Shown here piece by piece: positions 1 through 9,610 of a DNA stretch of 64,000 nucleotides. The stretch comes from Pseudomonas japonica (GTDB taxonomy: Bacteria; Pseudomonadota; Gammaproteobacteria; Pseudomonadales; Pseudomonadaceae), in the NCBI RefSeq assembly GCF_013522925.1, contig NZ_JAAMQU010000002.1, positions 62,001 to 126,000 on the forward strand, given 5' to 3'. The position numbers and the translations under genes were made by a program. The notes beneath the pieces were generated by a model. It made no database searches, was not told where the DNA came from, and saw nothing but the letters and a program-made list of their open reading frames with translations. Positions within the stretch are counted from its first letter, which is position 1. Every line of letters starts with the position of its first letter.

Positions 1-797
1 TGCGCATCAACCCGGGCAACATCGGCCGGGAAGACCGGGTCCGGGCCGTGGTCGATGCGGCCCGGGACCGTGGCATTCCGATCCGGATCGGCGTGAATGC
101 CGGCTCGCTCGAGAAAGACCTGCAAAAGAAATACGGCGAGCCTACGCCTGAAGCGCTCGTGGAGTCGGCGCTGCGGCACGTGGAGCACCTCGACCGGCTG
201 GACTTCCAGGACTTCAAGGTGAGCGTGAAGGCTTCCGACGTGTTCATGGCCGTTGCTGCCTACCGCCAGCTGGCCGGTCAGATCATCCAGCCCTTGCACC
301 TGGGCATCACCGAGGCGGGCGGCCTGCGCTCCGGCACGGTCAAATCCTCTGTGGGCCTGGGAATGTTGCTGGCCGATGGCATCGGCGACACTATCCGCAT
401 CTCGCTGGCCGCCGATCCGGTCGAAGAGGTGAAGGTAGGCTTCGATATCCTGAAATCCCTGCGCCTGCGTTCACGTGGCATCAATTTCATCGCATGCCCT
501 AGCTGCTCGCGGCAGAATTTCGACGTGGTGAAAACCATGAACGAGCTGGAAGGGCGCCTTGAAGACCTGCTGGTGCCGTTGGACGTTGCGGTGATCGGCT
601 GCGTGGTCAACGGGCCCGGCGAGGCCAAGGAGGCCCATGTGGGGCTCACCGGCGGCACGCCAAACCTCGTTTACATCGACGGCAAGCCGGCCCAGAAGCT
701 CACCAATGACAACCTGGTGGAACAGCTCGAGCGGCTGATTCGCCAGAAGGCGGCAGAAAAGGTCGAAGCTGACGCGGCATTGATTGCCCGCGGCTGA
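1..797 (+). CDS. ispG: 4-hydroxy-3-methylbut-2-enyl diphosphate synthase (flavodoxin), 5'-truncated by window edge
   Basis: IspG carries out the penultimate step of the MEP isoprenoid pathway, reducing methylerythritol cyclodiphosphate to HMBPP with a [4Fe-4S] cluster in the cytoplasm. The reading frame is open from base 3, where the family motif RINPGNIG is read, so the gene begins outside the window. The C-terminal iron-sulfur half is intact: the CPSC pair and the later [10 protein letters not shown] segment supply the three cluster cysteines. The stop is 40 bases before hisS on the same strand, the usual Pseudomonas arrangement. The first part of the TIM barrel is missing only because of the window boundary. 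Confidence 0.97.
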   Translation, partial: RINPGNIGREDRVRAVVDAARDRGIPIRIGVNAGSLEKDLQKKYGEPTPEALVESALRHVEHLDRLDFQDFKVSVKASDVFMAVAAYRQLAGQIIQPLHLGITEAGGLRSGTVKSSVGLGMLLADGIGDTIRISLAADPVEEVKVGFDILKSLRLRSRGINFIACPSCSRQNFDVVKTMNELEGRLEDLLVPLDVAVIGCVVNGPGEAKEAHVGLTGGTPNLVYIDGKPAQKLTNDNLVEQLERLIRQKAAEKVEADAALIARG

Positions 798-837
798 CGC
801 TCCAGGCGCCTGATAACTGATTCGTTAAGGACACCCC

Positions 838-2124
838 GTGACAAAAGCTCTGCAAGCCATCCGTGGCATGAACGACATCCTGCCCGAGCAGACTCCGCTG
901 TGGCGTTACTTCGAAGGCACCGTGGCCGGCTTGCTGGACAGCTATGGCTATCGCCAGATCCGCATGCCTATCGTCGAGTTCACCGAGTTGTTCAAGCGCT
1001 CGATCGGCGAAGTCACCGACATCGTGGAAAAAGAGATGTACACCTTCGAGGACCGCAACGGTGATTCACTCACCCTGCGCCCCGAAGGTACCGCAGCCTG
1101 CGTGCGTGCGGTGCTGGAGCACGGCATCACCGGTGGTGGCCAGCCCCAGAAGCTCTGGTACATAGGCCCCATGTTCCGCCATGAGCGCCCACAGAAAGGC
1201 CGCTATCGCCAGTTCCACCAGATCGGCGTGGAAGTGTTCAACCTGGCCGGGCCGGATATCGACGCAGAATTGATCGCGCTTACCTGGCGCCTCTGGGGTG
1301 CCCTGGGCATTCGTGATGCAGTGACCCTGGAGCTCAACAGCCTGGGCACCAGCGAAGCCCGCGCCCGCTATCGCGACGCGCTGGTGGCATTTCTTTCCGA
1401 ACGGCTGGAGCAGCTGGACGAAGACAGCCAGCGTCGCCTGCAGACCAACCCGCTGCGTATCCTGGACAGTAAATCGCCAGAAACCCAGGCGCTGCTGGTC
1501 GATGCGCCGAAGCTGGCCGATTACCTGGACGAAGAGTCCAAGGTGCATTTCGACGGCCTGAAGGCCCGGCTGGACGCGGCGGGCATTCCGTACGTCATCA
1601 ATCCAAAGCTGGTTCGTGGCCTGGATTACTACTCCAAGACGGTATTCGAGTGGGTGACCGACAAGCTCGGCGCCCAGGGCACCGTCTGCGCGGGTGGCCG
1701 TTACGACGGGCTGGTGGAGCAGATGGGCGGCAAGCCTACGCCAGGCGTTGGGTTTGCGATGGGCATCGAGCGGCTTATCCTGCTGCTCGAAACCCTGGAG
1801 CAGGTCCCTGAATCCATTGCTCGCCAGGTAGACGTCTACCTGTGCGCGATCGGCGATGCAGCCGAGCTGGCCGCGCTCACCCTCTCCGAGCGGTTGCGCG
1901 ATGGCTCCCCTGCATTACGGCTGCAGGTGAATTCGGGCGGCGGCAGTTTCAAAAATCAGTTCAAGAAAGCCGACCGAAGCGGGGCGTTGTTCGCCCTCGT
2001 GCTGGGGGAGGACGAGCTGGCCCGTGAGGTGGTAGGGTTCAAACCTTTGCGCGGGCAGGGCGAACAACAGGAAATCGCCTGGGACGCGCTGGCCGATCAT
2101 CTCGCCAGTGCCTTGCAGGCCTGA
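838..2124 (+). CDS. hisS: Histidyl-tRNA synthetase
   Basis: Class II aminoacyl-tRNA synthetase that charges tRNA-His. The 428-residue length is normal. The start is GTG, preceded by TAAGGACACCCC. Class II motif 2 is visible ([19 protein letters not shown]), as are the histidine-specific [15 protein letters not shown] segment and motif 3 ([11 protein letters not shown]), followed by a C-terminal anticodon-binding domain. It lies between ispG and yfgM on the same strand with short gaps, consistent with one transcription unit. Confidence 0.98.
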   Translation: MTKALQAIRGMNDILPEQTPLWRYFEGTVAGLLDSYGYRQIRMPIVEFTELFKRSIGEVTDIVEKEMYTFEDRNGDSLTLRPEGTAACVRAVLEHGITGGGQPQKLWYIGPMFRHERPQKGRYRQFHQIGVEVFNLAGPDIDAELIALTWRLWGALGIRDAVTLELNSLGTSEARARYRDALVAFLSERLEQLDEDSQRRLQTNPLRILDSKSPETQALLVDAPKLADYLDEESKVHFDGLKARLDAAGIPYVINPKLVRGLDYYSKTVFEWVTDKLGAQGTVCAGGRYDGLVEQMGGKPTPGVGFAMGIERLILLLETLEQVPESIARQVDVYLCAIGDAAELAALTLSERLRDGSPALRLQVNSGGGSFKNQFKKADRSGALFALVLGEDELAREVVGFKPLRGQGEQQEIAWDALADHLASALQA

Positions 2125-2172
2125 TCAACCGCCCACCAGGGCAAGACGTTTATAAAACACAGGAGTATCGGG

Positions 2173-2814
2173 GTGTCGGGTAGCGATGATGAACAGCTCG
2201 TCCAGTTCAAGGACTGGTGGCAGCGCAACGGCAAGCCCTTGGTCACCGGCGGCCTGCTCGCGCTGATTGTGGTCTTTGGCTGGCAGGGTTGGCAGAAGTA
2301 TCAAGGCAACCAGGCTCAGGGGGCGTCCAGCTTGTACCAGCAATTGCTGGAGACGGCGCTCACGCCTTCGGGCAAGCCGGAGCAGGCGAAGGTGGACTAC
2401 CTCGTTGGCGAGCTGGAAAAGAACTACGCCGGCACGGCCTATGCTCAATACGGCAAGCTGTTCCAGGCCAAGGTCAATGTGGACGCAGGCCGTCCCGACG
2501 CCGCGGCAGGCCAGCTGCAAACCGTGATCGACAAGCCAGCCAACCCGACCCTGGGCGAAGTGGCGCGCGAGCGCCTGGCACAGGTGCTGGCGGCACAAGG
2601 CAAGGCCGAGGATGCCCTCAAGCTGCTCGACGGCCAGGCTGACAAGGCGTTCGTTGCCAGCCGCGAAGAGCTGCGTGGCGACCTGCTGGTGAAACTGGGC
2701 CGGGCCGGCGATGCCGCCGCTGCCTATCGCAAGGCCAAGGACGCCCTGGCCGACGACGCCGCTGTAGGCGACCTCCAACTCAAGCTCGACGACCTGGCCA
2801 AAGGGGATGCGTGA
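2173..2814 (+). CDS. yfgM: YfgM-type membrane-anchored TPR protein (SecYEG/BamB-associated)
   Basis: The 213-residue protein has a cytoplasmic N-terminus (DDEQLVQFKDWWQRNGKPL), one membrane segment at about residues 20-38 and an alanine/leucine-rich helical TPR domain after it, which matches the YfgM/UPF0070 family. In E. coli YfgM is an ancillary SecYEG subunit that works with periplasmic chaperones. The start is GTG with AGGAG about 10 bases upstream. The 3' end overlaps bamB by 8 bases, so translation is probably coupled. The chaperone role is taken from the family. Confidence 0.9.
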   Translation: MSGSDDEQLVQFKDWWQRNGKPLVTGGLLALIVVFGWQGWQKYQGNQAQGASSLYQQLLETALTPSGKPEQAKVDYLVGELEKNYAGTAYAQYGKLFQAKVNVDAGRPDAAAGQLQTVIDKPANPTLGEVARERLAQVLAAQGKAEDALKLLDGQADKAFVASREELRGDLLVKLGRAGDAAAAYRKAKDALADDAAVGDLQLKLDDLAKGDA

Positions 2815-3958
2815 CGTGATTCGATGGAAACATGCGGTATTGCTGACGCTGGCCGTTGCGGTCGTTGGTTGCAGCAGCAACAGCAACAAGGAACTGCCCC
2901 CGGCGGAACTGACCGACTTCAAGGAAGAGGTTACGCTGAGCAAGGTCTGGAGCGAGTCCATCGGTGATGGCCAGGGCAAGACCTACAACATGCTGGTACC
3001 TGCCGTGGAGAACAACACCCTCTACGCAGCAGATACCACCGGCCTGGTGATGGCGCTGGACCGCATGAACGGCGACGTCCAGTGGAAAAAAGACATGGAA
3101 ATGCCTATCTCCGGCGCCGTAGGCGTGGGCAGTGGCATGGTCATGTTCGGTACCCTGCGCGGCGACGTGGTGGCACTGGATGCCGCCAACGGTGAAGAGC
3201 GCTGGCGCGCCCACGTAAAAGCCGAGGTGCTGGCCCCGCCGGCGACCAATGGTGACGTGGTAGTGGTGCAAACCCAGGACGACCGCCTGGTCGGGCTGGA
3301 CGCCAGCAATGGCAACCAGTTGTGGATCTACGACAGCACCCCGGCGGTGCTGACGCTGCGTGGTACCAGCGCTCCGCTGGTGACCAACCAGTTGGCCGTG
3401 GCTGGCTTGTCCACTGGCAAGGTTGTAGCGCTGGACATCCGTAACGGTACGCCGGTATGGGAAACCCGCGTAGCAATCCCGCAGGGCCGTTCCGAGCTGG
3501 ATCGGGTAGTGGATATCGACGGCGGCCTGCTGCTGTCGGGCGGCACGCTGTACGTATCGACCTATCAGGGCCGCATGGCGGGCCTGGAGCTGGAAAGCGG
3601 CCGTGTGCTTTGGCAGCGTGACGCGTCCAGCTATGCCGGCGTGGCGCAAGGCTTTGGCAGCGTGTATGTCGCCGAGGCCACCGGTACGGTCGAAGGCGTG
3701 GATGAGCGCTCTACCACCGCATTGTGGAGCAACGATTCGCTGGCCCGTCGTCAACTGACCGCGCCGGAAGTGTTCTCCAGCTACATCGCCGTTGGTGACA
3801 TGGAAGGTTACCTGCACCTGCTGAGCCAGGTGGATGGCCGCTTCGTTGGCCGCACCAAGATCGACGGTGACGGCCTGCGTGCGCGGCCGCTGGTGGTAGG
3901 CGACATGCTGTATGTGTACGCCAACAGCGGCAAGCTCGAGGCGCTGACCATCAAGTAA
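2807..3958 (+). CDS. bamB: Outer-membrane assembly lipoprotein BamB
   Basis: BamB is a lipoprotein of the BAM complex that inserts beta-barrel proteins into the outer membrane. The N-terminus is a lipoprotein signal ending in VVGC, with lipidated Cys at about residue 22. The remainder has repeated PQQ-like blades with D-G-W and ALD motifs (for example GDVQWKKD, GEERWRAH and GRVLWQRD), fitting an eight-bladed propeller. The ATG at 2807 sits directly after AAGGGG with no spacing; a GTG at 2816 has that Shine-Dalgarno 9 bases away and may be the real start. Either start keeps the signal peptide. Confidence 0.95.
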   Translation: MRDVIRWKHAVLLTLAVAVVGCSSNSNKELPPAELTDFKEEVTLSKVWSESIGDGQGKTYNMLVPAVENNTLYAADTTGLVMALDRMNGDVQWKKDMEMPISGAVGVGSGMVMFGTLRGDVVALDAANGEERWRAHVKAEVLAPPATNGDVVVVQTQDDRLVGLDASNGNQLWIYDSTPAVLTLRGTSAPLVTNQLAVAGLSTGKVVALDIRNGTPVWETRVAIPQGRSELDRVVDIDGGLLLSGGTLYVSTYQGRMAGLELESGRVLWQRDASSYAGVAQGFGSVYVAEATGTVEGVDERSTTALWSNDSLARRQLTAPEVFSSYIAVGDMEGYLHLLSQVDGRFVGRTKIDGDGLRARPLVVGDMLYVYANSGKLEALTIK

Positions 3959-4018
3959 TGCTTGCTATGCTTGGGGCTGAACGCCCCGGGCGCGCGGGGC
4001 GATCCCGCATTCGTTAAT

Positions 4019-4046
4019 GGCCGCTGCCCCCGCAGCGGCCTTTGCC
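4019..4046 (+). terminator. Rho-independent terminator after bamB
   Basis: A 9-bp perfect stem GGCCGCTGC/GCAGCGGCC with a 4-base CCCC loop is followed by TTTGCCTTT. It lies 60 bases after the bamB stop and 29 bases before der, so it separates the hisS-yfgM-bamB unit from der at least partly. Confidence 0.75.
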
Positions 4047-4074
4047 TTTCTGAAATTCCGAAGTGGAGAGCCGC

Positions 4075-5538
4075 ATGGTTCCCGTAATCGCCCTGGTGGG
4101 CCGCCCCAATGTGGGCAAATCCACCATGTTCAACCGCCTGACCAAGAGCCGCGACGCTATCGTCGGCGACTTGTCCGGCCTCACTCGCGACCGCCAATAC
4201 GGCGAGGCGGTCTGGCAAGGCCGCTCCTACATCGTCATCGACACCGGTGGGATCACCGGGGACGAGGCGGGCATGGACGAAAAGATGGCCGAGCAATCGT
4301 TGCTTGCCATCGAAGAAGCCGACCTGGTGCTGTTCATGGTGGACGCGCGCGCGGGTTTCACCGCCGCCGACCAGATGATCGCCGAGCACCTGCGCAAGCG
4401 GAACAAGCGCTCGCTGCTGGTTGCCAACAAGGTCGACAATATCGACCCTGAAATGGCCCGCGCCGAGTTCGCCCCGCTGGGCATGGGCAACGCCATTCCG
4501 GTGGCCGCGTCCCAAGGCCGTGGCATGAACAGCCTGTTGGAAACTGCCCTCGGTGAGTACCCCCGCGACCCTTCGGAAGAAGAGGAATTCGGTGAAGTCG
4601 CCGAAGGCGAGGAACCCGTCCGCGTTCCCGGCCCGAGCGAAAAAGACGGCGTAAAAATCGCTATCATCGGCCGGCCCAACGTGGGCAAGTCGACCCTGGT
4701 GAACCGCATGCTCGGCGAAGAGCGCGTGATCACCTACGACGAGCCGGGTACCACGCGCGACAGTATCTACATTCCGTTCGAACGCGATGGCGACAAGTAC
4801 ACCCTCATCGACACTGCGGGTGTGCGCAAACGCGGCAAGATCCACGAGGAAGTTGAAAAGTTCTCGGTGGTGAAAACCTTGCAGGCCATCAAGGACGCCA
4901 ACGTGGTGATCTTCGTGATGGACGCACGCGAAGGTGTGGTGGATCACGACCTGAACCTGCTCGGCTTTGCGCTGGAAACCGGCCGTGCCATCGTGATCGC
5001 CCTGAACAAGTGGGACGGCATGGAGCCAGGCGAGCGCGAATACGTGAAGACCGAGCTGCAACGCCGGTTGTTCTTCGTGGACTTCGCCGACATCCACTTC
5101 ATCTCGGCCCTGCACGGCACCGGCGTCGGCCACCTGTACGGCTCGGTGCAGGCTGCCTTCAAGTCGGCCATCACCCGCTGGCCCACCAGCCGCCTCACGC
5201 AAATCCTCGAAGACGCGATCAGCGACCACCAGCCGCCGATGGTCAACGGCCGCCGGATCAAGCTGCGTTACGCTCACCTGGGCGGTGCCAACCCGCCGCT
5301 GATCGTGATTCACGGCAACCAGGTGGAGAAGGTCCCGCGTTCGTACACCCGCTTCCTCGAAAACACCTACCGCCGTGTGCTGAAGCTGGTAGGTACGCCT
5401 ATTCGTATCGAATACAAGGGCGGCGAGAACCCGTACGAAGGCAAGAAAAACACCCTCACCGATCGCCAGGTCAACAAGAAGCGCCGGTTGATGTCGCACC
5501 ATAAGAAGGCCGAAAAGAAGCGCAAGGACAAGCGTTAA
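4075..5538 (+). CDS. der: Ribosome biogenesis GTPase Der (EngA)
   Basis: Der has two tandem GTPase domains and a KH-like C-terminal domain and is needed for 50S subunit maturation. Two G1 loops with the identical motif GRPNVGKS are visible, at residues 9-16 and near residue 200. G4 motifs NKVD and NKWD are present, and the C-terminal tail is rich in lysine and arginine. ATG 4075 is chosen because it gives the canonical [12 protein letters not shown] start and has GGAGAG 5 bases upstream; an in-frame GTG at 4063 would add four atypical residues. Length is 487 aa. Confidence 0.97.
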   Translation: MVPVIALVGRPNVGKSTMFNRLTKSRDAIVGDLSGLTRDRQYGEAVWQGRSYIVIDTGGITGDEAGMDEKMAEQSLLAIEEADLVLFMVDARAGFTAADQMIAEHLRKRNKRSLLVANKVDNIDPEMARAEFAPLGMGNAIPVAASQGRGMNSLLETALGEYPRDPSEEEEFGEVAEGEEPVRVPGPSEKDGVKIAIIGRPNVGKSTLVNRMLGEERVITYDEPGTTRDSIYIPFERDGDKYTLIDTAGVRKRGKIHEEVEKFSVVKTLQAIKDANVVIFVMDAREGVVDHDLNLLGFALETGRAIVIALNKWDGMEPGEREYVKTELQRRLFFVDFADIHFISALHGTGVGHLYGSVQAAFKSAITRWPTSRLTQILEDAISDHQPPMVNGRRIKLRYAHLGGANPPLIVIHGNQVEKVPRSYTRFLENTYRRVLKLVGTPIRIEYKGGENPYEGKKNTLTDRQVNKKRRLMSHHKKAEKKRKDKR

Positions 5539-5619
5539 CCTAAAGGTGCCTGGCGCCCGCTGATCGGCTATCCTGCGCCTTCGCCCGGCTTACCGGGCGC
5601 AGGCCAGCAGGGGACCCGC

Positions 5620-6768
5620 ATGATCGCCAGTAAACTGCCGAATGTCGGCACCACCATCTTCACCACCATGTCGCAGCTCGCCGCTGAAACGGGCGCGCTG
5701 AACCTGAGCCAGGGCTTTCCGGATTTCGACGGCCCGCTGGCACTGCGCCAAGCCGTTGCCCGCCATGTGATGGACGGGCACAACCAATATTCCCCCATGA
5801 CTGGCCTGCCAGCCTTGCGTGAGCAGGTAGCCGCCAAGATCGAGCGCTGCTATGGCGCAAACGTTAACCCTGACCTGGAAGTGACCATCACCCCCGGCGC
5901 CACCGAAGCCATCTTCTGTGCGGTGCAGGCCATCGTTCGGCCCGGCGACGAAGTGATCGTGTTCGATCCCGTCTACGACAGCTACGAGCCCTCGGTGGAG
6001 TTGGCTGGCGGCCGCTGCGTGCATGTGCAGCTAAGCCCCGGCACCTTCACTATCGACTGGGAACGGCTGACTGCGGCGCTCAGCCCACGCACACGCCTGA
6101 TCATGCTGAACAGCCCGCATAACCCGAGCGGGGCGCTGATCAGCCAGCGTGATCTGGACCGGCTGGCAGTGCTGGTAGAACAGCGCGGGTTGTATGTGAT
6201 CAGCGATGAAGTGTATGAACACCTGGTGTACGACGGTGTGAAACACGCCAGTGTATTGGCCCATCCCGGACTGTACCCAAGGGCCTTCGTGGTGAGCTCC
6301 TTCGGCAAGACCTATCACGTCACCGGCTGGAAAACCGGTTATGTGGTCGCGCCGCCTGCGTTGAGCGCGGAGCTGCGCAAGATCCACCAATACGTGAACT
6401 TCTGTGGGGTTACGCCGCTGCAATGGGGCTTGGCCGACTACATGGGCGCGCACCCGGGGCATGTGGACGAACTGCCCGGTTTCTATCAGGCCAAGCGCGA
6501 CCTGTTCTGCGACTTGCTCGATCGCTCGCGCTTCAGCTTCACTCGCACGCCGGGCACCTATTTTCAGGTAGTTGACTACAGCGCGATTCGCCCGGACCTC
6601 AACGACGTCGAGATGTCGCTCTGGCTTACGCGGGAGCACGGCGTAGCCACCATACCGATTTCCGTGTTCTATCAAGCGCCGGTGGAAGGCCAGCGGTTGG
6701 TGCGCCTATGCTTTGCGAAACGGGAAGACACCCTGCGAGCGGCGGCGGAGAAACTATGCGCGATCTGA
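5620..6768 (+). CDS. PLP-dependent aminotransferase, methionine/glutamine transaminase type (YbdL-like)
   Basis: Class I/II fold-type I aminotransferase of 382 aa. The N-terminal segment LSQGFPDFDGP and the PLP-lysine segment SSFGKTYHVTGWKTGYV are typical of the YbdL/KAT group, which transaminates methionine, glutamine and related residues. HNPSGALIS carries the conserved Asn for PLP. ATG 5620 follows AGCAGGGGACCCGC. The end overlaps the next gene by 13 bases, so the two are co-translated. Pairing with an omega-amidase argues for glutamine-dependent transamination of keto-methylthiobutyrate in methionine salvage. Substrate assignment is inferred from context. Confidence 0.85.
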   Translation: MIASKLPNVGTTIFTTMSQLAAETGALNLSQGFPDFDGPLALRQAVARHVMDGHNQYSPMTGLPALREQVAAKIERCYGANVNPDLEVTITPGATEAIFCAVQAIVRPGDEVIVFDPVYDSYEPSVELAGGRCVHVQLSPGTFTIDWERLTAALSPRTRLIMLNSPHNPSGALISQRDLDRLAVLVEQRGLYVISDEVYEHLVYDGVKHASVLAHPGLYPRAFVVSSFGKTYHVTGWKTGYVVAPPALSAELRKIHQYVNFCGVTPLQWGLADYMGAHPGHVDELPGFYQAKRDLFCDLLDRSRFSFTRTPGTYFQVVDYSAIRPDLNDVEMSLWLTREHGVATIPISVFYQAPVEGQRLVRLCFAKREDTLRAAAEKLCAI

Positions 6769-7547
6769 ATGAACTGCCGGACCTGAAGCTGGCATTGGTG
6801 CAGAGCGATCTGGCCTGGCACGACCGCTCCGCTAACCTGAGCCGTTTTGGCGAGCTGCTGGAGCAGGCGCGGGGCGCGGACCTTATTGTGCTTCCGGAGA
6901 TGTTCACCACCGGGTTTTCGATGGATTCGGCCAGCCTGGCCGAGCCGGAACAAGGCCCTGCCAGCGAGTGGCTGTTGCAGCAGGCAGCAAGCCTGGATGC
7001 GGTAGTAACGGGTACTGTGATCGTGCAAGCCGCGGACGGTAGCTATCGCAACCGCCTGTTGTGGGCCAGGCCAGACGGCACGCTGCTTCACTACGACAAG
7101 CGGCACCTGTTCCGCATGGCCGGCGAGCATGAGCACTACACGGCCGGCGAGCGCCAGGTGCGGCTGGAACTCAAGGGCTGGCGAGTTCGGCCGCTGATCT
7201 GCTACGACCTGCGCTTTCCGGTATGGAGCCGCGATGCCGAGAATACCGACCTGTTGCTCTACACTGCCAACTGGCCCGGCGCGCGGCGGCACCATTGGAA
7301 CCGCTTGCTTCCAGCCCGGGCGATTGAAAACCTTTGCTACGTTGCCGCGGTGAACCGCGTAGGCACCGATGGCAAGGGCTATGCGTATACCGGCGACAGC
7401 CAGGTGCTGGATTTTCAGGGCGAAACGCTGCTCAACGCAGGCGATGCCGAAGGTGTTTTCCATGTGAGCCTGAGCAGCGCCGGGCTGGCTGCGTACCGCA
7501 CCCGCTTCCCTGCGCACCTGGATGCCGACCGGTTCGAGGTTTCGTAG
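6756..7547 (+). CDS. Omega-amidase (nitrilase superfamily, YafV-like)
   Basis: Carbon-nitrogen hydrolase of 263 aa with the nitrilase triad visible: Glu in LPEMFTTGF, Lys in YDKRHLF and Cys in LICYDLRFP. The YafV/NIT2 subgroup hydrolyses 2-oxoglutaramate or 2-oxosuccinamate, the products of glutamine or asparagine transamination. The start is taken as ATG 6756 with GGCGGCGGAG 5 bases upstream, inside the end of the aminotransferase gene. An upstream in-frame start at 6708 would add 16 residues unlike the family. The partner aminotransferase supports the omega-amidase call over a generic amidohydrolase. Confidence 0.88.
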   Translation: MRDLNELPDLKLALVQSDLAWHDRSANLSRFGELLEQARGADLIVLPEMFTTGFSMDSASLAEPEQGPASEWLLQQAASLDAVVTGTVIVQAADGSYRNRLLWARPDGTLLHYDKRHLFRMAGEHEHYTAGERQVRLELKGWRVRPLICYDLRFPVWSRDAENTDLLLYTANWPGARRHHWNRLLPARAIENLCYVAAVNRVGTDGKGYAYTGDSQVLDFQGETLLNAGDAEGVFHVSLSSAGLAAYRTRFPAHLDADRFEVS

Positions 7548-7573
7548 CTGGCAGCAGTCAGCGAACCGGGCAT

Positions 7574-7605
7574 AAAAAAAGCCGACCCCAAGGTCGGCTT
7601 TTTCA
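7574..7605. terminator. Bidirectional Rho-independent terminator between omega-amidase gene and leuA
   Basis: A perfect 7-bp stem GCCGACC/GGTCGGC with a CCAA loop is flanked by seven A on the left and five T on the right, so it can stop transcription in both directions. It lies in the gap between two convergent genes. Confidence 0.88.
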
Positions 7606-7616
7606 CATCTGTAACT

Positions 7617-9287
7617 TTACGCCGCTTGCGCTGCGCGCTGGCTGAGGGAGCGGTTCAGCGCACTGAACAATGCCTTGAAGCTGGCGGTGGTGATGTTTTC
7701 GTCGATACCGATGCCGTGCACCGGACGTTCGCCGGCCACCCGCAGTTCGATGTAGGCCGCCGCCTTGGCGTTGGTACCCGAGCTGATCGCGTGTTCGTTG
7801 TAGTCCATGATCTCCACATTGATTGGCAGGGAGGTGACCAGCGCTTCCAGTGCGCCGTTGCCTTTGCCTTTCCAGTGAAGGGTTTCGCCGTCGCTGCTGA
7901 TTTCCACATACACCTGGCTGTTGCCGTTTTCTTCGGTCAGGCGATGGCTTACCAGTGCGTAGGGCAGGTTGGCTTGCAGGTACTCTTTCTGCAGCAGCTT
8001 GTAGATCTGCTCGGCCGTCATCTCCAGCCCCAGGCGGTCGGTTTCACCCTGCACCACCTGGCTGAACTCGATCTGCATGCGGCGGGGCAGGCTGATGCCG
8101 TATTCCTGCTCCAGCAGGTAGGTAATGCCACCCTTGCCGGACTGGCTGTTGACCCGAATCACCGCCTCGTAGCTACGCCCGATATCAGCGGGGTCAATCG
8201 GCAGGTAGGGTACTTCCCACAGGGTGCCTTCCTTCTGCTGGGTAAAGCCCTTGCGGATAGCATCCTGGTGAGAGCCGGAAAACGCGGTATGGACCAGATC
8301 ACCCACGTAGGGGTGGCGTGGATGTACAGGCAACTGGTTGCACTCTTCGACCACCTTGCGCACGCCGTCGATGTCCGAGAAGTCAAGCTGCGGGTTGATG
8401 CCCTGGGTGTACAGGTTCAGGCCCAGCGTCACCAGGTCCACGTTACCGGTACGCTCGCCATTACCGAACAGGCAACCTTCCACCCGATCGGCACCCGCCA
8501 TCAGGCCCAGCTCCGTAGCTGCCACGCCAGTGCCGCGATCGTTGTGGGTGTGCAGGCTGATCAGCACGCTGTCCCGACGGTTCACGTTACGGCAGAACCA
8601 TTCGATCTGGTCCGCATACACGTTGGGCGTGGACACTTCTACAGTCGCAGGCAGGTTGAGGATGATCTTGTGCTCCGGCGTCGGGTTCCATACCTCGATC
8701 ACCGCATCACACACTTCCTTGGCGAACTCCAGCTCGGTGGCGCTGAACGTTTCCGGCGAGTACTGGAACGTCCATTGGGTTTCTGGTTGCTGCGCGGCGT
8801 ACTTCACGAACAGCTTGGCCGCGTTGACCGCGATCTCTTTCACGCCTGCCTTGTCCTGGTTGAACACGATCCGGCGGAACGAAGGGCACGTTGCGTTATA
8901 GAGGTGGACGATGGCCTTTTTCGCGCCGCGCAGGGATTCGAATGTGCGGGCGATCAAGTCTTCGCGCGCTTGGGTCAACACCTGGATGGTGGTGTCTTCG
9001 GGCACGTGGCCGTCTTCGATCAGCGTGCGGATGAAGTCGAAATCGGTTTGTGAGGCAGAGGGGAAGGCGGCTTCGATTTCCTTCACGCCAACCTTGACCA
9101 GGGTTTTCCAGAACCGCAGCTTTTTCTCGGCATCCATCGGCTCGATCAACGACTGGTTGCCGTCACGCAGGTCCGAACTGCACCAGATAGGCGCTTCGGT
9201 GATGGCCTTGGACGGCCAGGTGCGGTTGGGCAGGTCTATGGTCGGGAATGCGCGGTATTTGCTGGACGGGTCTTTGAGCATGGTCAT
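7617..9287 (-). CDS. leuA: 2-isopropylmalate synthase
   Basis: LeuA condenses acetyl-CoA and 2-oxoisovalerate, the committed and leucine-inhibited step of leucine synthesis. The 556-aa form has an N-terminal HMGL-like TIM barrel ([11 protein letters not shown] metal and substrate motif, HTHNDRGTG) and a C-terminal regulatory domain. Start ATG 9287 ([14 protein letters not shown]) has AAGGA 8 bases upstream. The frame stays open to a TTG at 9446, but that extension is not family-like and overlaps a candidate leader ORF in another frame. The gene stands alone, without leuBCD. Confidence 0.97.
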   Translation of the reverse strand: MTMLKDPSSKYRAFPTIDLPNRTWPSKAITEAPIWCSSDLRDGNQSLIEPMDAEKKLRFWKTLVKVGVKEIEAAFPSASQTDFDFIRTLIEDGHVPEDTTIQVLTQAREDLIARTFESLRGAKKAIVHLYNATCPSFRRIVFNQDKAGVKEIAVNAAKLFVKYAAQQPETQWTFQYSPETFSATELEFAKEVCDAVIEVWNPTPEHKIILNLPATVEVSTPNVYADQIEWFCRNVNRRDSVLISLHTHNDRGTGVAATELGLMAGADRVEGCLFGNGERTGNVDLVTLGLNLYTQGINPQLDFSDIDGVRKVVEECNQLPVHPRHPYVGDLVHTAFSGSHQDAIRKGFTQQKEGTLWEVPYLPIDPADIGRSYEAVIRVNSQSGKGGITYLLEQEYGISLPRRMQIEFSQVVQGETDRLGLEMTAEQIYKLLQKEYLQANLPYALVSHRLTEENGNSQVYVEISSDGETLHWKGKGNGALEALVTSLPINVEIMDYNEHAISSGTNAKAAAYIELRVAGERPVHGIGIDENITTASFKALFSALNRSLSQRAAQAA

Positions 9288-9308
9288 GATCGTTTTCCTT
9301 GGTCGGCC

Positions 9309-9403
9309 CACCTGAGGGCTGCCTGAATGCTTAAGGTATGAAGCGCGCCTGGCGACAAGATTCAGCCCGGTAGTCGGTAACTGACCAGATTCAGGCTCAG
9401 GTG
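9309..9403 (-). promoter_or_regulatory. Long-range RNA stem linking leader-peptide leucine codons to the leuA upstream region
   Basis: Read on the minus strand, the leader ORF contains CACCTGAGCCTGAAT (9403-9389) and the region before leuA contains ATTCAGGCAGCCCTCAGGTG (9328-9309). These pair over 7 + 8 bp with only a 5-nt bulge, closing a loop of 60 nt. The downstream arm can instead form a small GCCC/GGGC hairpin just before the AAGGA of leuA (9296-9300). No U-tract follows, so control may act on translation or by Rho rather than by intrinsic termination. Confidence 0.55.
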
Positions 9404-9439
9404 CTGGCGGAGCAGAATGTGCGTGCTTGAGTTGTTCAT
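9362..9439 (-). CDS. Candidate leucine leader peptide of leuA (25 aa)
   Basis: A short ORF lies 74 bases upstream of leuA: ATG at 9439, TGA at 9362-9364. It encodes 25 residues, six of them leucine (positions 9, 10, 14, 16, 18 and 23), with CTG-AGC-CTG-AAT-CTG in the middle. AGGG lies 8 bases before the ATG. Ribosomes slowed on these codons would cover the segment 9389-9403, which is complementary to the leader RNA at 9309-9328. That fits a leucine-sensing leader. It is recognised from composition and structure only; I do not recall a described homologue and expression is unproven. Confidence 0.6.
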   Translation of the reverse strand: MNNSSTHILLRQHLSLNLVSYRLPG

Positions 9440-9610
9440 GACTCAAACCCTAACCAGTGCAGAGAAAGATCGCAAGTGAGCAGAAAAAATTAGTATAAAA
9501 AACCAAATAGCCTCGAGGTTCAGGCAGAAAACAATGATAAGCATCCATGAGCGATCAAAAATTGCGCGCACTTTAAGGGTGCGAAATACTCGCCTGATAG
9601 CTGCTCCGGC

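Larger units (their letters stand above)
9288..9610. other. 323-base gap between leuA and the M23 peptidase gene
   Basis: It holds the candidate leader peptide and RNA structure of leuA, and further out an A/T-rich stretch (about 9480-9560). On the minus strand that stretch contains TATACT, a possible -10 box for leuA, at about 9492-9497; no good -35 is seen. Nothing else is recognisable. Confidence 0.5.

Noticed and set aside
3808..5502. 564-codon minus-strand ORF opposite der
   Set aside because: Complementary to the conserved der gene; the translation has no recognisable domain and ends in the bamB coding region.
5582..5599. Terminator between der and the aminotransferase gene
   Set aside because: CGCCCGG/CCGGGCG forms a good hairpin but no T-tract follows; it may be only a 5'-UTR stem.
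7626..9053. 475-codon plus-strand ORF opposite leuA
   Set aside because: Shadow frame of leuA; crosses the shared terminator region and has no family-like sequence.
9288..9446. 53-residue N-terminal extension of LeuA from TTG 9446
   Set aside because: The extension is unlike LeuA proteins, while ATG 9287 has a good Shine-Dalgarno and gives the normal length; the region is better explained as a leader.
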